From Chitinimonas viridis (GTDB taxonomy: Bacteria > Pseudomonadota > Gammaproteobacteria > Burkholderiales > Chitinimonadaceae), in the NCBI RefSeq assembly GCF_030409555.1, contig NZ_JAUFPU010000001.1:1-64000 (forward strand): 64,000 bases of DNA, given 5' to 3'. The position numbers and the translations under genes were made by a program. How positions within the stretch are numbered: the stretch's first letter is position 1; every line of letters begins with the position of its first letter. This document shows positions 54,571 through 62,034 of this stretch, piece by piece. The notes beneath the pieces are model-generated. The model saw only the letters and a program-made list of their open reading frames with translations, was not told where the DNA came from and searched no databases.

Positions 54571-54599
54571 TTTGTTAGTTTCATATTACCACTAACAAA
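54571..54599. promoter_or_regulatory. NrtR operator candidate 1
   Basis: TTTGTTAGT (54571-54579) and ACTAACAAA (54591-54599) form a 9-bp inverted repeat around an AT-rich centre. It lies 11 bases upstream of the NrtR-like start codon, in the divergent promoter region of the NAD regulon. Confidence 0.65.
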
Positions 54600-54691
54600 A
54601 CAGAGTGCAAGCCGACACCAACATGGCTGATGATTTTCAGTGTGCAAGACACATAGACATCAATCCTTGTGTGTCCAAGCTGCTTGGTAAT

Positions 54692-54711
54692 TTTGTTAGT
54701 TGCAATATGAG
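54692..54711. promoter_or_regulatory. NrtR operator candidate 2
   Basis: TTTGTTAGT (54692-54700), followed by TGCAATATGAG, repeats the left half of the 54571 site (TTTGTTAGTTTCATATTAC). It is 55 bases upstream of the nicotinamidase-like start and would control the plus-strand NAD genes. Confidence 0.6.
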
Positions 54712-54765
54712 AATATGTTTGCCAGAATAGTCTCAACCCAACCGCCAACAGCGAAGGATGGCAGC

Positions 54766-55575
54766 ATGAATACCCTGGGAAAGACACAACTCCTGATCAT
54801 TGATCCGCAGAACGACTTCTGCGATATCCCCGGCGCCGCCCTGCCGGTGCCGGGCGCCCAGGCCGACATGCAAAGGCTGGCCGGCCTGGTCGCCCGCATC
54901 GGCCAGCAGCTCGATGCCATCCATGTCACCCTGGATACCCACAACCCGCTGGATATCGCCCACCCCGGCTGGTGGCAGGATGCAGCGGGCGCATCGCCTG
55001 CTCCGTTTACCGTCATCAGTGTCGACGACGTGCGCCAGGGCCGCTGGCAGGCACGCGATGCCAGCCAGGCCGCACGCAGCCTGGCCTATGTCCAGACATT
55101 GGCCGAGCGCGGTCGCTATCAGCTCATCATCTGGCCCGAGCATTGCCTGCTGGGTAGCTGGGGCCACAATGTGGAAGCCACCCTGTTCGAGGCCCTGCTG
55201 CAGTGGGGACGCACGCAGCTGCGCACCGTGAACTACGTGACCAAGGGCATCAACCCGACCACCGAGCACTATTCCGCCATCCAGGCCGAAGTGCCCGACG
55301 ACGCCGACCCACACACCCTGGTCAACCAGGCGCTGCTGGCCCAGCTACGCCAGGCCGACACCATCCTGATCGCCGGCGAGGCACTCTCGCACTGCGTCGC
55401 CAGCACGGTCCGCGACCTGGCCGAGCAACTGGGCCCCGACCATATCGGCAAGCTGATGCTGCTGACCGACTGTGCCAGCCCGGTAAGTGGGTTTGAGTCC
55501 TTGGGTGTCGCCTTTGTCGAAGAGATGACTCGCGGGGGAATGCGGCAGGCGCAGAGCTGTGACTTTGCTGCCTAG
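54766..55575 (+). CDS. Nicotinamidase-like cysteine hydrolase
   Basis: A 269-residue isochorismatase-fold hydrolase. The catalytic Asp is in IDPQNDFCDIPGAALPVPGA, and the nucleophilic Cys in ALSHCVASTVRDL; a Lys-containing strand (YVTKGINPTTEHYS) lies between. It is longer than typical PncA. Its place at the head of the salvage operon (with PncB and NadE) indicates deamidation of nicotinamide to nicotinate. The ATG at 54766 follows AAGGA. Confidence 0.8.
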   Translation: MNTLGKTQLLIIDPQNDFCDIPGAALPVPGAQADMQRLAGLVARIGQQLDAIHVTLDTHNPLDIAHPGWWQDAAGASPAPFTVISVDDVRQGRWQARDASQAARSLAYVQTLAERGRYQLIIWPEHCLLGSWGHNVEATLFEALLQWGRTQLRTVNYVTKGINPTTEHYSAIQAEVPDDADPHTLVNQALLAQLRQADTILIAGEALSHCVASTVRDLAEQLGPDHIGKLMLLTDCASPVSGFESLGVAFVEEMTRGGMRQAQSCDFAA

Positions 55576-55681
55576 CACCTGCAAATCGCTTCTTGGTCAA
55601 TACCGACGACACAGCACCATGCCAGGCTTGACCCTATAACTATCGAGCGGGGCATCCCAACCACCCCGCAAGGACACCACC

Positions 55682-56896
55682 ATGGCCCGTATGCCAACCG
55701 AGCCCGTTATCCAGAGTCTGCTGGATACCGATCTCTACAAGTTCACCATGATGCAGGAGATACTGCATCACCAGCCTGAGACCCAGGCCGAGTACGCGTT
55801 CAAGTGCCGCAACCTGCCCACTCTGCCGCTGGCGGGCCTGCTGGACGAAGTCAACGCCCAGCTGGACCACCTGTGCAGCCTGCACTTCAGCGAAGACGAG
55901 CTGGCGTATCTGGCCGGCCTGCGTTTCATCAAGTCGGACTTTGTCGATTTCCTGCGCCTGTTCCAGCTGCAGCGCCGGCTCATCGAGGTCAGCGTTCCGG
56001 CTGCACAGCCGCACGAGCTGGCCATACGGGTCAAAGGACCCATGCTGCATTGCATGCTGTATGAGATCTACGTCCTGGCTATCGTCAACGAAGTGTATTT
56101 CCGCCAGTTCCCATGGGAGCCCGCCTGGGCCGAGGGCGAGCAAAGGTTGGCGAGCAAGCTGGCCCAGCTGCGCGCGTTTGCCGGCGAACCGGCACGGCGC
56201 ACCCCCTTTGTGTTTTTCGATTTCGGCACCCGTCGCCGCTACTCGCGCGAGTGGCATGAGCGGGTCGTCGCCACCCTGGCCCGCGAAGGCGAGCCCTTCA
56301 TGCGCGGAACCAGCAATGTATTGCTGGCCAAGCGCTACGGCCTTACGCCCATAGGCACCATGGCGCACGAGTACCTGCAGGCCTTCCAGTCTTTTGGCTC
56401 GCGCCTGCGCGATTTCCAGAAGAACGCGCTGGAACACTGGGTGCGGGAATACCGTGGCGACCTGGGCATCGCCCTGACCGATGTGGTGGGCATGGATGCC
56501 TTCCTGCGCGATTTCGACCTGTATTTCTGCAAGCTGTTCGACGGCCTGCGCCACGATTCGGGCGACCCATTCGAGTGGGGTGAGAAAGCCTTGGCCCATT
56601 ACAGCGATATGCGCATCGACCCCAGCAGCAAGATGCTGGTATTCAGCGACGGGCTCAACCTGGAGAAATCCTTCGCCCTGTACCGGCGCTTTGCCGACCG
56701 CGCCCGCACCGGCTTTGGCATAGGTACCGATCTATCCAACGACTGCGGCCAGGTGCCGCTGCAGATAGTAATGAAGCTGGTGCAGTGCAATGGCCAGCCC
56801 GTCGCCAAGGTCAGCGACAGTCCGGGCAAGGGCATGTGCGAGGACCTGAACTTCCTCAACTATCTGCGCGATGTCTTTCAGATCACCAAGGAGTAG
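55682..56896 (+). CDS. pncB: Nicotinate phosphoribosyltransferase
   Basis: A 404-residue PncB that forms nicotinate mononucleotide from nicotinate and PRPP. Motifs include [54 protein letters not shown] and [16 protein letters not shown], then [12 protein letters not shown]. The nadE ATG lies 4 bases after its stop. Downstream order is nadE, macrodomain, nadM-Nudix. Confidence 0.95.
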   Translation: MARMPTEPVIQSLLDTDLYKFTMMQEILHHQPETQAEYAFKCRNLPTLPLAGLLDEVNAQLDHLCSLHFSEDELAYLAGLRFIKSDFVDFLRLFQLQRRLIEVSVPAAQPHELAIRVKGPMLHCMLYEIYVLAIVNEVYFRQFPWEPAWAEGEQRLASKLAQLRAFAGEPARRTPFVFFDFGTRRRYSREWHERVVATLAREGEPFMRGTSNVLLAKRYGLTPIGTMAHEYLQAFQSFGSRLRDFQKNALEHWVREYRGDLGIALTDVVGMDAFLRDFDLYFCKLFDGLRHDSGDPFEWGEKALAHYSDMRIDPSSKMLVFSDGLNLEKSFALYRRFADRARTGFGIGTDLSNDCGQVPLQIVMKLVQCNGQPVAKVSDSPGKGMCEDLNFLNYLRDVFQITKE

Positions 56897-56900
56897 ACCC

Positions 56901-58583
56901 ATGCGTATCCAGATCGCCATGGCCCAGCTCGATTACAAGCTGTGCGACTTCGACGGCAACCTGGCCCGCATGCGCGCCGCCATTGCCCAGGCCCATGGGG
57001 CTGACCTGATCGTTTTTTCCGAGCTATGCCTGTCGGGCTACTATCCGCAGGACATGGTGGAAGAACCGGACTTCCTGGCCCGCCAACAGCAGGCACTGGA
57101 CGCCATGCTGGCCGAATCGCGCCACACCAGCGCTACACTGGTCATTGGCGCCGCCACCGCCAACACCGGTGTGGGCAAGCCCCTGCACAACAGCCTGCTG
57201 GTACTGCAACAAGGCCAGATCGTGCTGCAGTATCACAAGCAACTGCTGCCTACCTACAATATCTTCGACGAACGTCGGCATTTTGAGCCCGGCCCGAACA
57301 GGGCCGCCATCCTCACCGTGGCAGGCCAGCGGCTGGGCTTTGTCATCTGCGAGGATGCCTGGAACCAGCAAGGCACCGACTACGCCATCGACCCGGTGCA
57401 GACCCTGGCGCAGACCGGGGTAGACCTGATCGTCAGCATCAATGCCAGCCCCAGCAATGTGGGCAAGCCCGAGCAGCGGCACGCCCTGTTTGCCGGCGTG
57501 GCACAGCACTGGAAGCTGCCCCTGGTCTACATCAACCAGGTGGGTGGCAACGACCAGATTGTTTTCGATGGCGGCTCGTTTGCCGTCCACCCCCGCCATG
57601 GCGTGGTACACCAGTTGCCGCTGTTCGAAGAAGCCGTGCAGACCCTGGGATTTGATGGCGACTTCCACCACGATGGCCATATGCTGGATCAAGCCGTCAG
57701 CGCAGCCATGGCCGACAGCGAGTTCTACTATCGGCAGATCGTCCTGGGCCTGCAGGACTACGCCCGCAAGATAGGCTTCAAGCAGGTGGTCATCGGCAGC
57801 TCCGGCGGCATAGACAGCGCCCTCACCCTGGCACTGGCTGCCGACGCCCTGGGGCCGGACAACGTCACCGCCATCACCATGCCCTCGCAATATTCCAGCA
57901 GCGGTAGTGTCAGCGACTCGGCCCAGCTGTGCCAGAACCTGGGGGTCAAGCTGCTCACCCATCCTATAGCCGAGCTGGTAGGCGGCTATCGTGGCCAGTT
58001 CGAGGCGGCTTTCGGCCCTGCCCCATCGCGCCTGACAGTTGAGAACCTGCAAGCGCGCATACGCGGCACCATCCTGATGGAATACTCCAACCATTTCGGC
58101 CACCTGCTGCTGACCACCGGCAACAAGTCCGAGATATCGGTGGGCTACTGCACCCTGTATGGCGATACCAATGGCGGCCTCAACATCATAGGCGACCTCT
58201 ACAAGACCGAGGTATTCGCCCTAGCTCGCCACTACAACACCCGCCACGGTCGCGAATTGATCCCGCAGGCCATCATCGACAAGGAGCCCTCAGCCGAGTT
58301 GTCCGAAGGCCAGAAGGACAGCGACTCGCTGCCCCCTTACCCGGTGCTGGACGAAATCCTCAAGCTACATATCGAAGGCCATCGCCTGCGTCCCGAGGAA
58401 TACACCTCCGCCCGCAACTTTGTGGCCGGCATGCAGGCTCTGGGCGGTGGCGACACCATAGCCAGGGTGCTGGGGCTGATCGCCAAATCCGAATTCAAGC
58501 GCCGCCAAGCCCCACCCATCATCCGGGTGCGCAACCGTGCCTTTGGCAATGGGCGGCAGATGCCTATTGCGGCGCAGTATTGA
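56901..58583 (+). CDS. nadE: Glutamine-dependent NAD+ synthetase
   Basis: A 560-residue fusion. The N-terminal amidotransferase (nitrilase) domain carries Glu in FSELCLSGYYPQD, Lys in YHKQLLPTYN and the Cys nucleophile in CEDAWNQQ. The C-terminal synthetase has the P-loop GSSGGIDSALTLALA and downstream TTGNKSEISVGYCTLYGD. AAGGAG precedes the ATG at 56901. It amidates nicotinate adenine dinucleotide to NAD+. Confidence 0.96.
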   Translation: MRIQIAMAQLDYKLCDFDGNLARMRAAIAQAHGADLIVFSELCLSGYYPQDMVEEPDFLARQQQALDAMLAESRHTSATLVIGAATANTGVGKPLHNSLLVLQQGQIVLQYHKQLLPTYNIFDERRHFEPGPNRAAILTVAGQRLGFVICEDAWNQQGTDYAIDPVQTLAQTGVDLIVSINASPSNVGKPEQRHALFAGVAQHWKLPLVYINQVGGNDQIVFDGGSFAVHPRHGVVHQLPLFEEAVQTLGFDGDFHHDGHMLDQAVSAAMADSEFYYRQIVLGLQDYARKIGFKQVVIGSSGGIDSALTLALAADALGPDNVTAITMPSQYSSSGSVSDSAQLCQNLGVKLLTHPIAELVGGYRGQFEAAFGPAPSRLTVENLQARIRGTILMEYSNHFGHLLLTTGNKSEISVGYCTLYGDTNGGLNIIGDLYKTEVFALARHYNTRHGRELIPQAIIDKEPSAELSEGQKDSDSLPPYPVLDEILKLHIEGHRLRPEEYTSARNFVAGMQALGGGDTIARVLGLIAKSEFKRRQAPPIIRVRNRAFGNGRQMPIAAQY

Positions 58584-58604
58584 CCATCTCAAGCTGGCAA
58601 ATCC

Positions 58605-59117
58605 ATGAGCCACCACCCCATCGCCATACAAGCAGATATCACCAAGCTACCCTTGGATGCCATCGTCAATGCCGCGAATTCGTCGCTGCTGGGCGGCGGG
58701 GGCGTAGACGGTGCCATCCACCGGGCTGCCGGGCCGGAGTTGGTACATGCCTGCCGCTTGCTCGGCGGATGCAAGACAGGCGATGCAAAGGTCACCGAGG
58801 GTTTTCGGTTGCCCGCACGCCATATCATCCACACGGTGGGGCCGGTATGGCGTGGAGGAGCGCATGGCGAAGCCGAACTGTTGGCGAGTTGCTATTGGAA
58901 GTCGCTGGATTTGGCTACCCGGCATGGCTGCACCAGCATTGCCTTCCCCTGTATCAGCACCGGTATCTATGGGTATCCCCCGGCGCTCGCGGCCGATATA
59001 GCCGTCCGAACGGTGATGGCACACCCTGCCTTGAAAGAAGAACTGCAGGTCACCTTCTGCTGCTACTCAGCCAGTGATCTCGCCCTCTATCAATCGCTGC
59101 TAGCACCGGCGCAATAG
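58605..59117 (+). CDS. Macrodomain protein, YmdB-like
   Basis: A 170-residue single macrodomain. The ADP-ribose site is [20 protein letters not shown], then [15 protein letters not shown] and [12 protein letters not shown]. Similar proteins deacetylate O-acetyl-ADP-ribose or hydrolyse ADP-ribose phosphates. It lies 21 bases after nadE and 8 bases before nadM-Nudix, so it belongs to the NAD regulon and probably clears ADP-ribose derivatives, including the cyclic phosphate made by KptA. Confidence 0.92.
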   Translation: MSHHPIAIQADITKLPLDAIVNAANSSLLGGGGVDGAIHRAAGPELVHACRLLGGCKTGDAKVTEGFRLPARHIIHTVGPVWRGGAHGEAELLASCYWKSLDLATRHGCTSIAFPCISTGIYGYPPALAADIAVRTVMAHPALKEELQVTFCCYSASDLALYQSLLAPAQ

Positions 59118-59125
59118 GTAACCTC

Positions 59126-60163
59126 ATGCCATTCGACACCCTGGTCTACATAGGCCGCTTCCAACCCCTGCACAACAGCCATCTGGCCCTGATACGGCAA
59201 GCCCTGGCACTAGCACCTTCGCTGATACTGGTACTGGGGTCGGCCTTTCGGCCGCGCAGCGTGCGCAACCCCTTCAATGTGGCCGAGCGCGAGGCCATGA
59301 TACGGGCCAGCCTGGGCGCCGATGCCGACAGGGTGCGCTTTGTACCCATGCGCGACTACTACAACAGCCCACGCTGGGCCGAGGCCGTGCGCCAAGGTGT
59401 GGCGGCAGTGACACGGCCCGGTGAAAAGCTGGGGCTGTTCGGCCACGTCAAGGATCATAGCTCGCGCTACCTGCATGATTTCCCCGACTGGCCACTGGTA
59501 CATACCGACAATGTGGCTGGCCTCAACGCCACCGATCTGCGGCGCCAGTGGTTTGAGGCAGACGGTGATACCCAGGCCATTGCCGCGCAGTTGCCGGCAG
59601 CAGTCAGCCGTGCCTTGCAGGCCTTTGCCGCCAGCCCGGCCTTTGCCGGCCTGCTGGCCGAGTACCGCTACCTGCAGGACTACCAGCAAGCCTGGGCCAA
59701 GGCCCCGTTTCCACCCGTGTTTGTCACCGTCGACACCGTGGTGCGCTGCGACAACAAGGTGCTGCTGATACAGCGTGGCGGCCAGCCTGGCAAAGGCAGC
59801 TGGGCGCTGCCCGGCGGCTTTCTGGATCAGCACGAACGGGTAGGTAGCGCTGCCCTGCGCGAACTGCGCGAAGAAACCGGCTTGACGCTAGCCGATGCCG
59901 AGCTGCAAGCCAGCCTGCAAGGCCAAGCGCTGTTCGATCACCCCGAGCGCAGCCTGCGCGGCCGTACCCTCACCCACGCCTACTACTACGCCTTGCCCCA
60001 GACCGAAGTACCCGCCATGCAGGCGGCGGACGATGCCTCGGCCGCCCGCTGGGTGGCGATAGACCAGCTGGCCAGCATGGAAGACCAACTGTTCGAGGAC
60101 CATTTCATCATCCTCGACCATTTCCTGAAACTGATAGAACCCAACCGGCCGTCACCGGGCTAG
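59126..60163 (+). CDS. Bifunctional NMN adenylyltransferase/Nudix hydrolase
   Basis: A 345-residue fusion. The N-terminal nucleotidyltransferase (GRFQPLHNSHLALIRQAL, then ATDLRRQW) is of the NadM type. The C-terminal Nudix domain has an intact box GGFLDQHERVGSAALRELREETGLTL, so it should hydrolyse ADP-ribose or a related nucleotide to AMP. This is a second NMN adenylyltransferase besides the NadR-type one at 51281. Confidence 0.92.
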   Translation: MPFDTLVYIGRFQPLHNSHLALIRQALALAPSLILVLGSAFRPRSVRNPFNVAEREAMIRASLGADADRVRFVPMRDYYNSPRWAEAVRQGVAAVTRPGEKLGLFGHVKDHSSRYLHDFPDWPLVHTDNVAGLNATDLRRQWFEADGDTQAIAAQLPAAVSRALQAFAASPAFAGLLAEYRYLQDYQQAWAKAPFPPVFVTVDTVVRCDNKVLLIQRGGQPGKGSWALPGGFLDQHERVGSAALRELREETGLTLADAELQASLQGQALFDHPERSLRGRTLTHAYYYALPQTEVPAMQAADDASAARWVAIDQLASMEDQLFEDHFIILDHFLKLIEPNRPSPG

Positions 60164-60228
60164 GCATGCCCGCAAACAGCCTCTCTCTCGCCTGAGTGAG
60201 ATACCCCCCGACACAGAACAATAAAACC

Positions 60229-60774
60229 ATGAAGAACGATCTGAAACACACCAGCAAATTCCTGAGCTTTGTGCTCCGCCACCAACCCGATGCCATCGGC
60301 CTGACGCTGGATGCGAACGGCTGGGCCGATCTGGACGAATTGATCGCCTGCGCCGCCCAAGATGGCAGGAAACTGGACCTGCCGCTGCTGCGCGAAGTGG
60401 TCACCAGCAACGACAAGCAGCGCTTTACCCTGGATGAGGCACAAGGGCGGATACGCGCCAACCAGGGCCATTCAGTCGACATAGACCTGGGGCTGCAGCC
60501 TGTCACGCCGCCCGAGGTGCTGTACCACGGCACCGCCACCCGCTTTGTCGAGCAGATACGCCAGGACGGCCTCAAGCCTGGCTCCCGCCAGCATGTGCAT
60601 CTATCCACCCAGCCGGAAACCGCCACCAACGTCGGCGAACGGCACGGAAAACCTACCATATTGCGCATCAAGGCCCTGGCTTTGCACAACACCGGCCATG
60701 CCTTCTACTGCTCGGCCAACGGCGTCTGGCTGACCCACAACGTGCCTGTTGCCTTCATCGAGTTCGCCGCATGA
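60229..60774 (+). CDS. kptA: RNA 2'-phosphotransferase
   Basis: A 181-residue KptA/Tpt1. It removes a splice-junction 2'-phosphate from RNA with NAD+, giving ADP-ribose 1'',2''-cyclic phosphate and nicotinamide. Signatures are LSFVLRHQPDAIGLTLDANGW and VLYHGTATRF, then RQHVHLSTQPETA and GVWLTHNVP. The ATG at 60229 is the family start; the stop overlaps the next ATG (ATGA). Its product links RNA repair to NAD recycling in this operon. Confidence 0.94.
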   Translation: MKNDLKHTSKFLSFVLRHQPDAIGLTLDANGWADLDELIACAAQDGRKLDLPLLREVVTSNDKQRFTLDEAQGRIRANQGHSVDIDLGLQPVTPPEVLYHGTATRFVEQIRQDGLKPGSRQHVHLSTQPETATNVGERHGKPTILRIKALALHNTGHAFYCSANGVWLTHNVPVAFIEFAA

Positions 60775-61316
60775 ACACCCCGGCGCGCCCCAATGCCAAC
60801 AGCTATTGGGTGCTGCCCGGCAGCTTGCTGGCTGGCGAGTACCCCAGGGATAAAGACGACGGCAGCTCCACGGCCAAGCTGGCCGCCTACCTGGCGGCAG
60901 GCATCAATCACTTCATCGACCTGACCGAAGACGGCGAACTGGCTCCCTACCAGCCCTTGCTGCCCGCCGGTGCCGATATCATCCACCAACGCTTTGCCAT
61001 TGCCGACAAGTCAGTCCCTGCCTCAGCCGGCCAAATGCGCGCCATACTCGATGCCATCACCGCCGCCCTGGTGCAGGGCCGACGGGTCTATGTGCATTGC
61101 TGGGGTGGCGTAGGCCGTACGGGCACCGTGGTGGGCTGCTACCTGATAGAACAAGGCATGAGCCCGGCCGCAGCCCTGCAGACCCTGCAGGCGCACTGGC
61201 TCACGGTGGCCAAATCCACACGGCTGCCGCATTCCCCCGAGACACCGGCACAGCAGGAATGGGTGGCCAGTTGGCCCGGCAGGGAAACTCAGCCCTCCCG
61301 CCTGATGGATTGGTAG
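60771..61316 (+). CDS. Dual-specificity-type protein phosphatase
   Basis: A 181-residue Cys-based phosphatase. The signature loop is VHCWGGVGRTGTVVGCYL (HC-x5-RTG) near residue 107. A possible acid loop (about residue 80, AIADKSVP) precedes it. It overlaps kptA by 4 bases, as in an NAD/RNA-repair transcript. Its substrate may be a protein or a nucleotide; this is not determinable. The stop overlaps the 3' end of the convergent HExxH gene. Confidence 0.87.
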   Translation: MNTPARPNANSYWVLPGSLLAGEYPRDKDDGSSTAKLAAYLAAGINHFIDLTEDGELAPYQPLLPAGADIIHQRFAIADKSVPASAGQMRAILDAITAALVQGRRVYVHCWGGVGRTGTVVGCYLIEQGMSPAAALQTLQAHWLTVAKSTRLPHSPETPAQQEWVASWPGRETQPSRLMDW

Positions 61317-61801
61317 ATCACCGCCTCGTAGTCGGCCAACGCATCAGCAGCCGGTGTCGCCCCCTGTTTCAGCAGGTAGTAATCCTGCAGCAGACGTCCT
61401 TGCTGTTCGTAGCGGTAGTCGCACAAGGCCTTGCCCGGCACCAGCCTGTAGTCGTAAACCCCTTGCCGGCCGTACCGCAGATGCTCCCAGGCAGCCTTCA
61501 GTGGCGTGGTATAGCCCGTCTGCCTGCGCTGCTGGTACTGCCACACATGGGTGGCCTCATGTACCAACAGGGCCTGCAAGGCCAGATCCGCCAGGGCAAA
61601 ATCCGGCCTGTACCAGGCGGGTGCATAGCTGATATGGCAACCTAGCACGGTCGCAGCGGCACCCGGCATGGCCCCCAGAGAGCAGATGCGTATCCGGTCG
61701 TAGTCCAGTGCACGGCCAAACACGCCTTCCAGCAAGTGGCGCTCTCCGGCAGTCAGGCTACGGCGTAAGAGCCTGCCGCCCCTGGATTTGATCCGCCTCA
61801 T
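61289..61801 (-). CDS. HExxH-containing zinc-peptidase-like protein
   Basis: A 170-residue protein with HEATHVWQYQQ (HExxH) near residue 85, typical of short zincin-like proteins annotated in type VI secretion neighbourhoods as Vgr-related. A basic N-terminus (MRRIKSRGGRLLRRS) precedes a helical C-terminus ending in DYEAVIYQSIRREG. It lacks a signal peptide. Its 3' end overlaps the phosphatase gene by 28 bases. Confidence 0.72.
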   Translation of the reverse strand: MRRIKSRGGRLLRRSLTAGERHLLEGVFGRALDYDRIRICSLGAMPGAAATVLGCHISYAPAWYRPDFALADLALQALLVHEATHVWQYQQRRQTGYTTPLKAAWEHLRYGRQGVYDYRLVPGKALCDYRYEQQGRLLQDYYLLKQGATPAADALADYEAVIYQSIRREG

Positions 61802-61847
61802 CTCACCCCCCTTGCGCACTACGCCGGTTTAGGCCACGATAAAAAGC

Positions 61848-61955
61848 ATGTACTCCCACTTCGCCCTCCTTGCTGCCAATAATAATATCAACGACAACGG
61901 TCCTCTGGCCCTTGTCGCGATGGCGTTTGGTGTAGCGAAGTACCGACCCGGCTAA
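61848..61955 (+). CDS. Asn-rich leader peptide upstream of the AspRS gene
   Basis: A 35-residue ORF with Asn codons AAT AAT AAT, ATC, AAC, GAC, AAC (residues 11-17: N-N-N-I-N-D-N). It ends at TAA, 23 bases before the terminator stem. The run of Asn codons fits a ribosome-stalling leader peptide that measures Asn-tRNA-Asn. There is no ribosome site stronger than AAAAAGC, which is common for such leaders. Confidence 0.8.
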   Translation: MYSHFALLAANNNINDNGPLALVAMAFGVAKYRPG

Positions 61956-62011
61956 CACACAGCCGACACCAGATTCCAGCGAGGGGGCCGAAAGGCCCCC
62001 TCGCTTTTTTT
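61892..62011 (+). promoter_or_regulatory. Transcription attenuator of the AspRS gene
   Basis: Three elements are visible. Hairpin 1:2 pairs CGACAA (61892-61897, inside the Asn codons) with TTGTCG (61912-61917). A small hairpin (CGGCT/AGCCG) occurs at 61949-61965. The terminator is an 11-bp stem GCGAGGGGGCC / GGCCCCCTCGC (61979-61989, 61994-62004) with a GAAA loop and seven Ts (62005-62011). The segment GGCCCTT (about 61907-61913) can pair with the 5' strand of the terminator, giving a possible antiterminator. The arrangement matches leader-peptide attenuation. Confidence 0.82.
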
Positions 62012-62034
62012 CGTCCTTCATCAGGAGCCATACC

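Noticed and set aside
55640-56599. 319-residue minus-strand ORF
   Set aside because: Antisense shadow of pncB.
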